A DNA stretch of 64,000 bases from Branchipolynoe longqiensis. Taxonomy: Eukaryota; Annelida; Polychaeta; Phyllodocida; Polynoidae. The translations under genes were made by a program, and so were the position numbers. Location of the stretch: the NCBI GenBank assembly GCA_030323885.1, contig CM059196.1, positions 37,178,481-37,242,480 on the forward strand, in the 5' to 3' direction. This document shows, piece by piece, positions 20,052 through 31,329 of this stretch; position 1 is the first letter of the stretch, and the number at the start of each line of letters is the position of its first letter. A model generated the notes under the pieces. It was not told the DNA's origin, ran no database searches, and saw only the letters and a list, made by a program, of their open reading frames with translations.

Positions 20052-20516
20052 CGGTGTTGCGGTTTGCCAAGGACACATCGCTTCTGCGCATGCGTCAAAA
20101 TCGAACAGCATCGTCACTAAGCTTATAACTTTAATATAATGTTTTTGGTAAAGATGTTTTCTATATGTGTACCAAATGATTTGTTTCTAGGTGGTGTGGT
20201 TTTAGAGATATTTGACTTTTTCTGTATGAAGATTGCTCACGACCATTGACAATGCCTTGAGTTTGACGGTACGCGCAGTCCAACACATTAGTTTTATTCA
20301 AAATTAATAGAAATCCAGAACCCCAAACTTATCAATTTAATATAGTCTTTTTGGTAAACATGTTTTTTATATGTGTACCAAGCGATTTATTTCTAGGTGG
20401 TGTAAATTGAGAGATATTTGACTTTTTCTGTATGAAGATTTGCTCACGGCCATTGACAATGCATTTGAATGGATGTGTCCCTGGCAAACTGGTGTGCCGC
20501 GGAAACCGCAACACCG
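20052..20516. mobile_element. 465-bp MITE with CGGTGTTGCGGTTT ends and an internal duplication
   Basis: Ends CGGTGTTGCGGTTT and AAACCGCAACACCGG are inverted, and the next bases GCCAAGGACACAT mirror ATGTGTCCCTGGC. Inside, a block of about 150 bp with TTTCTAGGTGGTGT and GACTTTTTCTGTATGAAGAT occurs twice in direct order (about 20120-20265 and 20325-20465). Confidence 0.85.
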
Positions 20517-21506
20517 GCATTCGCCGAAATGAGATTTATTAATACTGCCTTGCTATATATATCACTAAATTATACCATATCGAAGCACAGTGACTTGAAC
20601 TGTTCATATGAACCTCTTAAATGATATCGATAAAAACCAAATAATGGCGCGGCATCATACGGCCAAAGGCAAAGTCTGCATAACCACATTTATCTAAATA
20701 ACTATAACACTTCGCTGACTTTTCTTCAGAAGCAACCGTTACAAACTGCATATGGATCGTTGTATGCGTATGTTCCGTTGTTTATGATATGATTGGGACT
20801 ACCGTATATTGTAACCGGGGTGAGTTATAGTGAAATTTAAAAAAACAGCCTCATTTGTGACACTGAAAAACTTTTGGGTAGAAAGACAAACCCCAAACCC
20901 GAAAACTTTTCACCCAGGCCTCGTCCGGGGTCTCTCGCCAGGTGCTGACACTGGTCCCCGTGTGAACTACACACGGTGCCGAAGCTGTGTCAAAGCGCGG
21001 CACCAAAAACCTTATTTTACCTTCTTGGCAGGAGACCACACACGTCTGACTTCATCCGAATCAAACGTTGTAGTCTGTATTATTGAACCACACATTGACT
21101 GCCGTGTCGGTATGTTATTATCACTCGTTATCTTAATTTAGAGCATAAGTGGAGGTCATTTCAAGCATCTATTTAATGGAATTTGGACTTTTCAGCTACT
21201 TTTGGGAGCAGTCTGCCACAAGGACCCTGGCAGAGTCACTCCTTAGAATTAGTTACTCGGTATGAATCACTCAAATATACTTTTAAAGATGAACGCGCAA
21301 GTTACATGAGCGTATTTTTCTCCCAGATGTTTATTTATATCTTCTTGTTTGTCATTCATTAATTACTGCCCCCCCCCCCTTATCTCATACTGTCATAGAT
21401 ATTCCTGAGAAAGGGAGAGGTTGGGCCGAATGATACAGAGAAGACCCTCCTCCCTCCTACGTAATACATTCTAGAAATTCATATAAACCCCCGCCCCCGC
21501 CCCCAT

Positions 21507-21956
21507 GGCCGTAATCGATTAACACGGGCCGGGCGACTCGGGTCACCCGATTCGTCAGAATTTCAAATCGAACACCGCGAGTGGAGTCGACAAAGACACA
21601 TGCCGTGTGCAAAACGACCCGACGCCAGTAACCCACCTCTTGGCTGGGGTTTGCTAGGAACGATGACGTCACACCTGAGCTGGTACCTGTAGGATAACAG
21701 CTACCACTACAAATCCTATTCGTTGTTTTAATGCTTTTTTAAAAATAACCCAGATTGTCAGCTTATACGATCGTAAAATACTTTAAATCCTATTTTGCTG
21801 TACTTATATTGGTTATTAAAACAAATAATTAGGTTTTAGATTAAGCCACCATTTTTTCCACCCCGAGTACGGTGAAGCGTATTCGTTTAGTGTAGGATGT
21901 GCGCATGCGCCAAAAAGTGGCTCGGGTGACCCGAGTTGATTAATCGATTACGCCCC
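21507..21956. mobile_element. CGTAATCGATTAA-type MITE, copy 2
   Basis: Same ends and layout as 12249-12666, slightly longer. It keeps TGACGTCA at 21664-21671 and GCGCATGCGCCAAAAAGTGG before the right end. The ends are nearly perfect here (GTAATCGATTAA on the left, TTAATCGATTACGCCCC on the right). Confidence 0.88.
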
Positions 21957-22151
21957 ATAGGGGAAGCGGGGGAGGGGTGAGAAGGAGCCATTAAATATTA
22001 ATTATCTCGGGAAGATGCCCCCCCCCCGACCAAATATAATCTGGAAATCAATATTAGGCCTATATCTCCCCCCCATTGGGACAGGAGAGGGGGTAATGAA
22101 CCAATTGTACGTTCCAGGAATTGTTACCTGATATCTAAAAACTTCGCCACC

Positions 22152-22219
22152 GGCCAGGATGGAACTCGCAACCTTCTGTGTGTAAAGCAGACGTGATGAC
22201 CACTACACCACGGAACTCT
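22152..22219 (-). pseudogene. tRNA-Val(UAC)-like, unit 1
   Basis: The anticodon arm TCTGCTTTACACACAGA presents UAC. The B-box is altered to GTTCCATCC and the acceptor stem is lost. Confidence 0.6.
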
Positions 22220-22315
22220 AGGTATGTAACTGATGTTTGAAATGGCTGATAACGATGGTTATTGATTGTGTACAGAAAAAGAAAAGGTGCATATGAAATT
22301 TGGTTAGCTAGATCT

Positions 22316-22386
22316 ATCGGCGAGAATCGAACTCGCGACCTTATATATGTGTAAAGCAGGCGTGATAACCACTACACCACGGAATC
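22316..22386 (-). pseudogene. tRNA-Val(UAC)-like, unit 2
   Basis: T-arm GCGAGTTCGATTCTCGC is perfect and the A-box is intact. The loop CTTTACA again reads UAC, but the 3' side of the anticodon stem has become AT-rich. Acceptor strands do not pair. Confidence 0.6.
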
Positions 22387-22477
22387 ATACTTTTATACTT
22401 GATGTTCGAAATGTGTGATAACGATACTTATTATTCGTGTAATTTTTTTATTTTGTTTTGCATAAGAAACACAGGTA

Positions 22478-22546
22478 GCGACGAGGATCGAACTCGCGAC
22501 CGTCTGCGTGTCAAACAGAGGTGGTAACCACTACACCACAAAACCA
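22478..22546 (-). pseudogene. tRNA-Val(GAC)-like, unit 3
   Basis: The anticodon arm TCTGTTTGACACGCAGA reads GAC, also a valine anticodon. T-arm GCGAGTTCGATCCTCGT is nearly intact. The acceptor stem is not. Confidence 0.6.
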
Positions 22547-22646
22547 TACTGATATAAATGATGTTCGAAATTGCTGATAGCAATGCTTATTGATTGTGTA
22601 AAAAATATAAGCTGCATAGGAAATTTGGTTAGTTAGCCAGGCCTAG

Positions 22647-22709
22647 CAAACGAGGATCGAACTAACGACCTTCTGCGTGTAATGCGTGATAACCACTACA
22701 CCACAGAAC
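22647..22709 (-). pseudogene. tRNA-Val-like, unit 4, shortened anticodon arm
   Basis: A-box and B-box remain, but several bases are deleted from the 5' side of the anticodon stem (CACGCATTACACGCAGAAGG). Confidence 0.55.
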
Positions 22710-22817
22710 GACACTTATGTACTTGGTGTTCGAAATGGCTAATAACGGTATTTATTGATGGTGTATAACAAAATTTAAAAAAATTAAAAAGTCATGCATA
22801 AGAAGCACAGTTGCGTA

Positions 22818-22859
22818 CCGGCGAGGATCGAACTTGATAACCACTACACCACGGAACTC
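22818..22859 (-). pseudogene. tRNA-Val-like, unit 5, anticodon arm deleted
   Basis: Only about 42 bases remain: GTGTAGTGGTTATCAAGTTC joins the D-arm directly to the T-arm. The anticodon arm is wholly missing. Confidence 0.6.
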
Positions 22860-22948
22860 AACATAGCTACTTAGTGTTTTAAATGGATGATAACGATACT
22901 TATTGATTGTGTAGAAGAAAAAAATACATTAGATATTTGGTTAGGCCT

Positions 22949-23017
22949 ACGGTGGGGATCGAACTCATTACCTTAAAGGTGCAAAGCACACTTGATAACC
23001 ACTACACCACGGCACCG
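22949..23017 (-). pseudogene. tRNA-like, unit 6, UGC in the anticodon position
   Basis: The loop CTTTGCA would read UGC, an alanine anticodon, in an otherwise valine-type body. The outer ends CGGTG and CACCG can pair, unlike in the other units. Confidence 0.5.
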
Positions 23018-23694
23018 TACGTATGCAATTTGTGTTCGAAATTGTGTTCGCTGTCTAATAAATCTGGAGAGACGAGTCATTCTCTGAAACTGGGCACCAC
23101 ATATTTGGTTTCCACGTTACGATGGTGATAATTCTTTCTATTTTTGGTAGCAAGTCAAATAGTTACTGTTGCCTGTGTGTGCTAATTATGTTAGCAATAG
23201 TACATGTATTTAATGCATCCCACAAAATGTATACAAATTATGCTTGTATGATTTTGTGCTCAAGTGAAAATGTATACATTGACGCATGCTTATTTACCTA
23301 AATTGCATAAGGCATAATTTTGGTTGCTTAACTATAATCAACAAAATCTTCTTTGAATTTTCCCGTGTAGGCTAAAAAAAAAAACACATCCTGGATGTGT
23401 GCTTCATTTCCACAAGTAGTTTTAGCATTGCATAGAAAAACTAATTTTAAAGCAAGAGCAATAACTTAAAAGAAAAGAATATTGTAATTTTTGTTATGGT
23501 TTGACTATTTGTTGGGGTTTCAAGTCCTAGCAACATCAAAGCTGGTACCAGGACTGCCTCTGACAGTGATTCATAGGAACTATGCTCTGGGGTGTTATTG
23601 TCATATTTTTATTCGTAAAATAAAATATGTTAAAACCCGCCACAAAGATGCAACAAAATGAACAACATCAACACTGTGCATACATTAACAGTAA

Positions 23695-23875
23695 GATCTT
23701 TATTTTGTTATGATACAATTTTACAAGACGCGTGTCCCCATCCGGCTTAGCCTGATGATGAATAGAAATATAGAGAATGATGTTTGTGGCCAGCCGCCGC
23801 TACGTCACGTTGTGGGAGGCCAAGGGACCCGGAGCCCTCCTCCTGGTCTCCTGCACCCCTGACCTTAATGCATAT
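23695..23875 (-). other. Candidate terminal exon and poly(A) signal for gene 2 (alternative B)
   Basis: A 130-bp GC-rich island stands in AT-rich DNA. On the minus strand an AAGGTCAG-type acceptor near 23870 leads, in the phase needed by the last certain exon, to about 20 codons and a TAG. AAAATAAAG follows about 115 bases later. The acceptor lacks a good pyrimidine tract and there is no homology support. Confidence 0.2.
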
Positions 23876-25289
23876 ATTATATATGGACTTGGCTAAAGCA
23901 TCTGGCACCGTCTTGCTTCACGGTCTACTGGAGTGCTAAGCACTGGACTGCTCAACAAATTAAATGGGATTAACAACCAACACTGGTATTATCATCATCA
24001 TTACCATCATCATTATTATTATCATCATTATTATTATTATAGTCTGTGCTCGGCTCAACAATATTTACAACTATTTACTCAGTACAGTCCATATATATAT
24101 ACTCACGACTTGAAATACTATAGTATACAAACCGCACCTGTTATGCATGCTTCTTGAACTGAAGCATAATTATGTACATATATATATTATACATATACAT
24201 CTATATACATACATATCTACATATATATGCATATACATTTATATATCTACATAAATATTTTACATATATTATATATAATAGATATATATGTATAATACAT
24301 ATGCATATATGTATAATATATATGTATATTTATATATGAATCATTAAAAAAATAAATGAGAAAAAGTAAATGGATCAAGTAAAACACTCCTGACAAATTC
24401 TGCTACTTAGTTATTTCCACTAAGAAACACTCTCAGAGCATATGCGGGCGCGATAGTTGAAGGAAATAGGCTCAAGGGGTTAAACAAAATTAAAAGGCAT
24501 TACCCAATGAGTAGTCCTTCACTTCTAACACGTAACATTTCGTTGGTAGTTGACAACAGAGGTGATAGATAGTGTGCGATTGGAAAATGTTTACCTTCTG
24601 AAGAGAAGTAGGAAACATTATTTTACAAGGTGTCAATCTTTGACTACCTGGAGCTTAATGTAATATAATATAATATAACATGAGAGAGCTAGAGGACACT
24701 GGTCTGTTGTTGTTTTGGTGTGACAGTAGTTGTGTATAAATAGCCAACTTTGCTGTACAATTGCAGCATGCATTTAGTAGTAGTAGTATTACAGTCAAAA
24801 CTGCCACCTGTGATCTGTTCCACAAAACCTTGCATGCATCTCACATCTGGGGTAGAAGTGATGGGTTAGACAGTACTACTCTACACCACCACACCATATT
24901 GTTTTCCCATTTTGAAAGCTGAGTAACCTGACTTTAAAAAATAAACTGTTACTCCTATTTATCTTGTCACATTCAAAGCACATTTGGAACCACAAACAGT
25001 GGCTACCGAGTATATATGTCGATAGAGACATGTTGGAGATGAATTGTTTGTCCCCCTTAATATATTTCCACATTAAAAATATTGTTTTTTCATTAACATT
25101 TTTTTCTGCCTGGTGCGAATATTGGTCAGAAGGCAAAAATATATCTTTTATTTTTTTAATTGAGGTCAAAGTCGATTATTTTCTCCTTTTTTCACTTTTT
25201 CCCCGAGAGAGAAAAATAAATATAATATCGGAAATCAGATTGGCGGCGTTCCTGAATATTTTATTCTACATGACGATGACCCGAACAAT

Positions 25290-25575
25290 CGTCAGATGTG
25301 TTGAAAGTTATACCCAATCACACACCGATTGTGATCGTTTGTGACCACTTTGCAACCACCAAAAAGGGGTGGTGGCAAAGTGGTCGGTGATCTCTAGATG
25401 ACCATTTTGGTCACAAAGAAGTTAAGGTGCTGCACCAAAAACTTCGTTGCGACCAAAATGGTTGACGACCCGGTCGTTGACCATTGTTTTTCCTGCCTTT
25501 TTTTTGCTTTAGTCACAAGGTCACTGGTTTTGGTCGCAAAGTGGTCGCAAGCGGTAATGTGACTGAGGCCTTAGC
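25290..25575. mobile_element. TGTCACATTA-like foldback element with GTGGTCG core
   Basis: The right end GGTAATGTGACTGAGGCC resembles the right ends of 11103-11541 and 36507-37043. The core is a palindrome-rich assembly of GACCACTTTG, GGTCGCAAAG and GGTCACAA words. I could not locate a left end. Confidence 0.5.
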
Positions 25576-27535
25576 AGAACGAGGGTAGCAGAAGGGAGAT
25601 GGAATACTGGAAACACTCGGTTTGTTTGTTGTTTTACGTCCTAGCAACATCTAAGGTCATATCAGGACGGGGAAACACTCGGCAACAAGACCCAAGTAGA
25701 TGGAGCTAAGAATGGTATATTGGTAGCAACACTATTCCCACACACTTTCTGCCAAATATAAAACTTATTCTATCCATTGACTGCATTACATCCACTCCAT
25801 AACAAATAAGTTAGGCGTAAAAAAAAAAATGTTTGTTTCCAGTTACATGATGAAAAAGTAAAGGCCCGACCGGCCGGGGTAGACGGTTTTATTTTTTAAA
25901 TGTATTTACTTATTCATATTACTTTGGTGTACTCTCTTTTTCTATATATAAGTTTATGAGGGAATCTCTACCCACAAAAATGGACTTCCTTTTTATTATT
26001 ACCAGCTTGTCCATTTGTATATCTATATAAACTATCTATTATACACCTCATATTATATGCAGTTTTCTAATACTAACCTAAAAAAAAAATCAGCACAAGT
26101 CCACTTTTCCTGACATGGCGAAGATTTCCACAACTATTGTGCCTAGTGGTGATGTATTTTGTATGACAACAACATCAATTACAATTCCCATCTATGTATA
26201 TATGTTAAGTGTTTGTAAAGTTAATAGAAGCCCTATACTCGGCCCCTGCAGACTAAACCCTATCGGGTACCCGGAAACAAACAAACAATTTTTCGTTTTT
26301 CTACCAAAAGAAAGACCAAAAAGAAATCCACTCTACGCCTTTCTGTATGCGCCCATTGTCTACACCATCGTTAGTCCCTCTCATACCGGTTTCCCATTAT
26401 ATGAACTGAAATCTGACATCACAAGCTGGGATATGTCTGTGTGACCTTGGACGACAGTACCACTATGACCTTCTAACTACAACTGTGACCTTGCAAGGTC
26501 GATGTTCATCGCACTTTTCAAACAGTTCTATATAAAAATTACCAGACCATTTTGCACCCAAATAAAGTGTCTTCATATTTTTTTGCCTGCATTTGTAGGT
26601 GCGTGTGTGTATGGTGGTGGGGGGGGGGGGGGGAGTGGTGGTTATGTGCCAAGTTATAAATGCACACTATAAAGCTCTACTAGTGAACAAACCACACGAT
26701 GTTGCACTCACCAAACTGTCCAGAAACAATGTGTACCCACAAAGTGTAATCCTCCAAAAATTAATTATTAACAAAACTGAGTATTTATGTTTTTTAAATA
26801 AAATATATTACATATTATTTCAAGCTAAATTATGTTTTAAATACATTTGATTAATCAATTAATTTGTAAATACAAAACCATACAAATTCATTCAAGCTAA
26901 CATTTGTGTTTAATACTTCATTAATTAATTAATTTTTAAATTAAAGAAAAATACAAATTCTTTCAATCTAAATTTTGTTTTAAATACTTTTTCAAATTTA
27001 TTTAATAACTTATTTTTAAATTTAATTTTGTTTTAAATGGTGTATGCCGACATGTGGGTAGAATGTTCACTGTAGTAGTAGTACATAACCAACAAGTGTA
27101 GTGCTGTAGGTATTGTAGATGGAATCCACACACCCACCCCGCTAAACAATCTTTTTTCTTTTTAAAGCCCCCCGGTAAATTACCAAATAGGTTTTCAGCT
27201 GAGTGTGGGAGGAACAGATGCACTACCCCAGACCAGGCCCAGTAGCGCCATAAAGGTAGCATAGATCGACGGACTTTCTGCAGCACCCATTGGTAGCCAC
27301 ACTTCCCTACCGCGAATATAACAACAACTCGGTGTCTATGGCAAAACATTGCTCCATCCTTCAGAATACTCATATCATTATTAGTTACTTACCCCCTTTC
27401 TTTAAGAGTATTTTAGTAGAGTGAGCTAGCTGCAGCTTGAGCAAAAAATGTGGTGTTTATTTTCTTTAATAAAAAGAAATGTGTGTATATATATACACAT
27501 AATACATATGTGTATATACACACATAAACATAAAC

Positions 27536-27568
<33 letters not shown>

Positions 27569-28291
27569 GATATGTGTATTAAGAATATGGGAAAAGATTT
27601 TTTTCTTACATGATTTGAACGGAGAGAATACGAGTAATCGTGATTGTTACTATCAGTCTGCAAATGTTACAACCAGAATCATTCCAAGGGCAGCCCTATT
27701 GTAGACACTTTTGTCTCGCTTGCCCACCTGTGTTATATATAATACAATTGCATATTACAAATCATGTATAATATATGAAAAGGGATTGCAGCAACTTGTT
27801 AATTCTGTATTTTTCTTTTTTTGTAACAAAAGAAAACAAAGAAAAAAAACCTGTTGTGATTGTCCCATGTGTTTGTGAAAGAACTATGAATCTACCGGTA
27901 GTGTATTTCTGTCTATTTGTACACAGTGTTATGCACTGAAAAAAAAATAAAAAAATACAGCGGCCACAGCCTCAATTAAATAAGGAATAATGGCATGGGG
28001 CTACCACGTTTATATAATCCAACCATTAAATTATGAACGCTACTAGTAGTATGTATCAATAATTAAATGCAATGTATCTTACGTGAAATTCGTCAGCCAA
28101 CAAATATTGACGGTTCAGTTACTATCAGTCAGACGGGGACTGTTAGTAAGTAAAACTATCAGTGTCAAATATCACTGCAGGCTTTGCCTGGTGATATGTC
28201 TACAGCCTCTCCCTGGATATTTTCCAATTGGCAGGTAATCAATCCTTCTGAACAAATCTTATCATGCAATATAACAAATATTCCTCTGTAT

Positions 28292-28737
28292 TTAAAGTGG
28301 CGTAGGCCGATGATTTTTCAGTTTCATCCATATTTATTTAATATAAATACATTAGGTTACTAATCGAATTGGACTAGTGCTGCCCAGCGGTGAAAACAAA
28401 GTGTTAACAAACTTATCCGCTATGGAGAGGGTAAATAAAGTCATCACAAATAAAAGGTTCATCAATGTAATCTACTTTACATTTGTTTGAAGTAAATTGG
28501 CTAACTTTGGAAATAATTTAAGTGGAAAAAAATGCTAAATTAATTTAGATGTGCATATCGAAATGTTGAACACCATAACAGGTTCTATTAACTTGATTTG
28601 GGTACCGTTTAATGCAGCCACAAATGTTTAATAAATCCACCTGCATCTAAATTGGATATGTAGAATAAAATCAACACTAAGTTCTTTGGTTTAAAAAATT
28701 GGATGTTTCATCGGACTATGCGGCTTTAATTTAGTTT
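28292..28737. mobile_element. GCATAGTCC-type MITE with a foreign 85-bp module
   Basis: The right end CATCGGACTATGCGGCTTTAA is clear. The left end near 28296 is degraded. An inserted segment starting TTGGACTAGTGCTGCCCAG recurs at about 35868, outside any MITE. Confidence 0.7.
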
Positions 28738-30947
28738 TCTCATTGCTGAAATGCCTCTAAGTACAGACACAATTATAAGACAACCTTTCCACCTCCATTC
28801 TGTTCAACTATTTGTTATTTTCTCACTTTCTTTGTCTTACCTGAGGTGGGATTGCTAGAATGCTTCAACAAAACAATGGCGTCTCTCACAGGTCACTGAT
28901 AAATAGAAGTTGTGACAATGTGTGCGAAAATTGCTGACCGCTTTTAATTCACCGCAAGTCTTTTTTCTTTTCTTTTTTAAAATCTGTGATTAACCAGCCA
29001 TTGATGGGATAAATGAGGAAACTTTCTGAAGAAAAAAAGTGTTTTCGAATTAAAAAGATTAATAAGTGGCTATTAACATTGATATAAACATTCCTGATTT
29101 TTAAGTTGGATAAGATCAAATCAGCACCTTCAATCAAAACTTACAATTGCGATATATATATATAGATATATATGCATATATATGTATATAAAGCTCAAGT
29201 CGGCTAATTAAAATTGTTATTATATACATGCATCCAAAAAGCATGATTGAAACAGATGTTTTCGGGGGGGGGGGGTTTCTTTCTTTTTAAATAAACATTT
29301 TGTCCTCTTTTAATAATTTCTCACCCACCATGTCATATTTTACATGTATGTGGTTTTGGTTAAAGAAAACAGCCCAGCGTTAATTTTACACATGTAGAAT
29401 ATATGTCACTTGACCGATATTGTATGTAGTTTCAATCATACTCTATGGCATACACAAAACTGAAAACACGTCTGCACATGACGAACCATTTTTCTATTTT
29501 TCAAAATCTATTTAAAGAATGGAAAATAAAGAATTAAAAGAAAACTGAATCCCATACATCACTGGTTATATCATGAATCTAAATAAGATTTGTCGGTGAC
29601 TTAGAAGACAGATTTTCGCAAATTATGCTACACATTATCAACATGACAACATACATTATTATTATTACCAACTGTGTCTATAAATAACAAATATTCCTTG
29701 AGCGCTAACTATAAGTATAACCGTTGGCAAGATTTCACTCAGGTGGGATGATGTGAAGGTAACATGAACCACCCCAACTGCTACTTACTATATATATATA
29801 ATATATGTATATTATATATATATATAAACACACTTAACAATTAATGTCTGGTCAGCCTGGATGCGGAAGTACCTTGGTGACAAAAAGTAAATATCAGAAT
29901 GGCTAGAGAAATGAGTCTTCCACCAACATGAGTTATACATAATATATACCGGGTCCCTATTGCATCAAACCGTGAACCACTTGTTGTTTTTAGTTTTGTT
30001 AGTTAGTTTAACTCTGTTTTTTTTTTTTTAAACAATAACAAAAGAACGAGAGAAAAAGAGCATCGACTTCCTACATCTTACTTTTTTTTTATATAAATGT
30101 GTTTTCCGTAAAAAGAAAAAGAGAATTGTTATTTGTTGAATATTATATTGTTATGAAATTCTATTTGCTTACATATTATATCAAAGCCTGTTATGAAATT
30201 GTTTTTGCTTGGGGGTTTTACATCCTGGCAACATTTAAGGTCACATCAGGAGCTGTTATGAAAGATAATTTAATATAATTTTTCACACTTGTTATCGGTG
30301 TATTAAGATATTTTTGAATTAATGGGTTATGTTCATAATATGCTAACAACAATAGTGCATTTGATCAAAACAAGCTCTAGTATGGTCATCAACATAGGCC
30401 TAATACTTCAAACGGCTAAAATTGTATATGAAATTAGTTGCCTAAAATCTTAGGTGTCGATAACATGTGAAAATAAACTCAGTGCAAATAGTTCAGGGTT
30501 TTGGTACATATCGTTTGGTACCTATATATTCATCACCTCTCGACTTGGTACACTTGCAACATAGGTTAGTATTTTTGGGTTTTGTTTAATGGTCATAAAT
30601 CTGCACGCTACATTCAAATCTAAATTAAAAAAGGAGAGAAGGAAACTCAGACAATGCAGAGGAGCTGAACGAGGTGGGTATCTGAGGCGGTGGGAGCGTG
30701 ATTCTAAAATCCTTAATCAATATTCACTAACTTCCTGGTGAGACGATGGGTGAGGAAGCCAGAAACGGTGGTTAACATACAATTAATAATTAGTTCACTT
30801 GATTATCATGCTGTTTAGTGTGGGTTTTTAACATATTTTTATACCCCGCTTTTCATTTTCTTACCTGCCCCTTTACATATTATTATTAACACAACTACAG
30901 ATGAGCAGGTTCAGGGCACTCTGAGGCGCTCAGGGTTGACGCGCGAC

Positions 30948-30985
30948 TCAGAATGAGGCGCTTAGGGTTGACGCGGAATAAATTA
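30948..30985 (-). CDS. Candidate terminal exon of gene 2 (alternative A)
   Basis: A strong minus-strand acceptor, TTGTGTTTGTTTTTGTTACTTCAG, precedes 30985. In the phase left by the exon at 34764-34809 it codes about 12 residues (VIYSASTLSASF) and then TGA. Tails of similar length follow the phosphatase domain in known PTPN3/PTPN4 proteins, but the residues show no clear match. Confidence 0.35.
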
Positions 30986-31329
30986 CTGAAGTAACAAAAA
31001 CAAACACAAAAAAAATTCTTTATACAATAACAAGAGAAAGATGACTGATGATGATGATATGATGGCAATGCCGATGATGATGACGATGATGATAGTAATA
31101 GCGTAATTATTTTCAACATCATCATATTATTATTAATATTATTGTTTTAAACCCACAAACAATGACCTCATTTTTTGTAATGTGGGATTAATGATGGAGG
31201 GGGTCATGTGAAGTGAAGACAGCCTCGACACCAAGATGGCCGCCAGGTAGCAATAAAAAGTCACACAAACAAGGTGCACATTCATGATCACATTGGCTCA
31301 GTACGGGCAGTGTCTACACATAGCAGTCC

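Larger units (their letters stand above)
19906..22140. other. Intergenic; mobile elements
   Basis: Contains a 465-bp element (20052-20516) and a CGTAATCGATTAA MITE (21507-21956). At 20810-21250 a GC-richer stretch carries a 103-codon open frame without recognisable motifs. I could not assign it to a gene or element. Confidence 0.6.
22140..23040 (-). repeat. Six-unit tandem array of tRNA-Val-like sequences
   Basis: Units of about 165 bp, each with a tRNA-Val-like core on the minus strand and a conserved spacer (TGTTCGAAATGGCTGATAAC, then TTATTGATTGTGTA). Cores lie at 22152-22219, 22316-22386, 22478-22546, 22647-22709, 22818-22859 and 22949-23017. All keep the A-box region CCGTGGTGTAGTGGTTATCA or a close variant, but acceptor stems do not pair. 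Confidence 0.85.
23050..30900. other. AT-rich intergenic stretch or 3' part of gene 2; no gene seen
   Basis: Nearly 8 kb of AT-rich sequence with few mobile elements: SINE1 scraps at 23508-23560, 25618-25672 and 30210-30255, a TGTCACATTA-like element (about 25290-25575) and a GCATAGTCC MITE (28292-28737). TA-rich microsatellites lie at 24170-24345, 27485-27570, 29150-29190 and 29790-29830, and an ATC/ATT run at 23985-24045. A GC-rich island at 23740-23875 followed on the minus strand by AATAAA (about 23697-23702) could be a terminal exon of gene 2. Confidence 0.5.

Noticed and set aside
22152..23017. Functional tRNA-Val genes
   Set aside because: Acceptor stems do not pair, two units have lost anticodon-arm bases, and one has an alanine-type anticodon.
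26115..26444. 109-codon plus-strand frame
   Set aside because: No recognisable motif, AT-rich, no splice or start context; likely chance.
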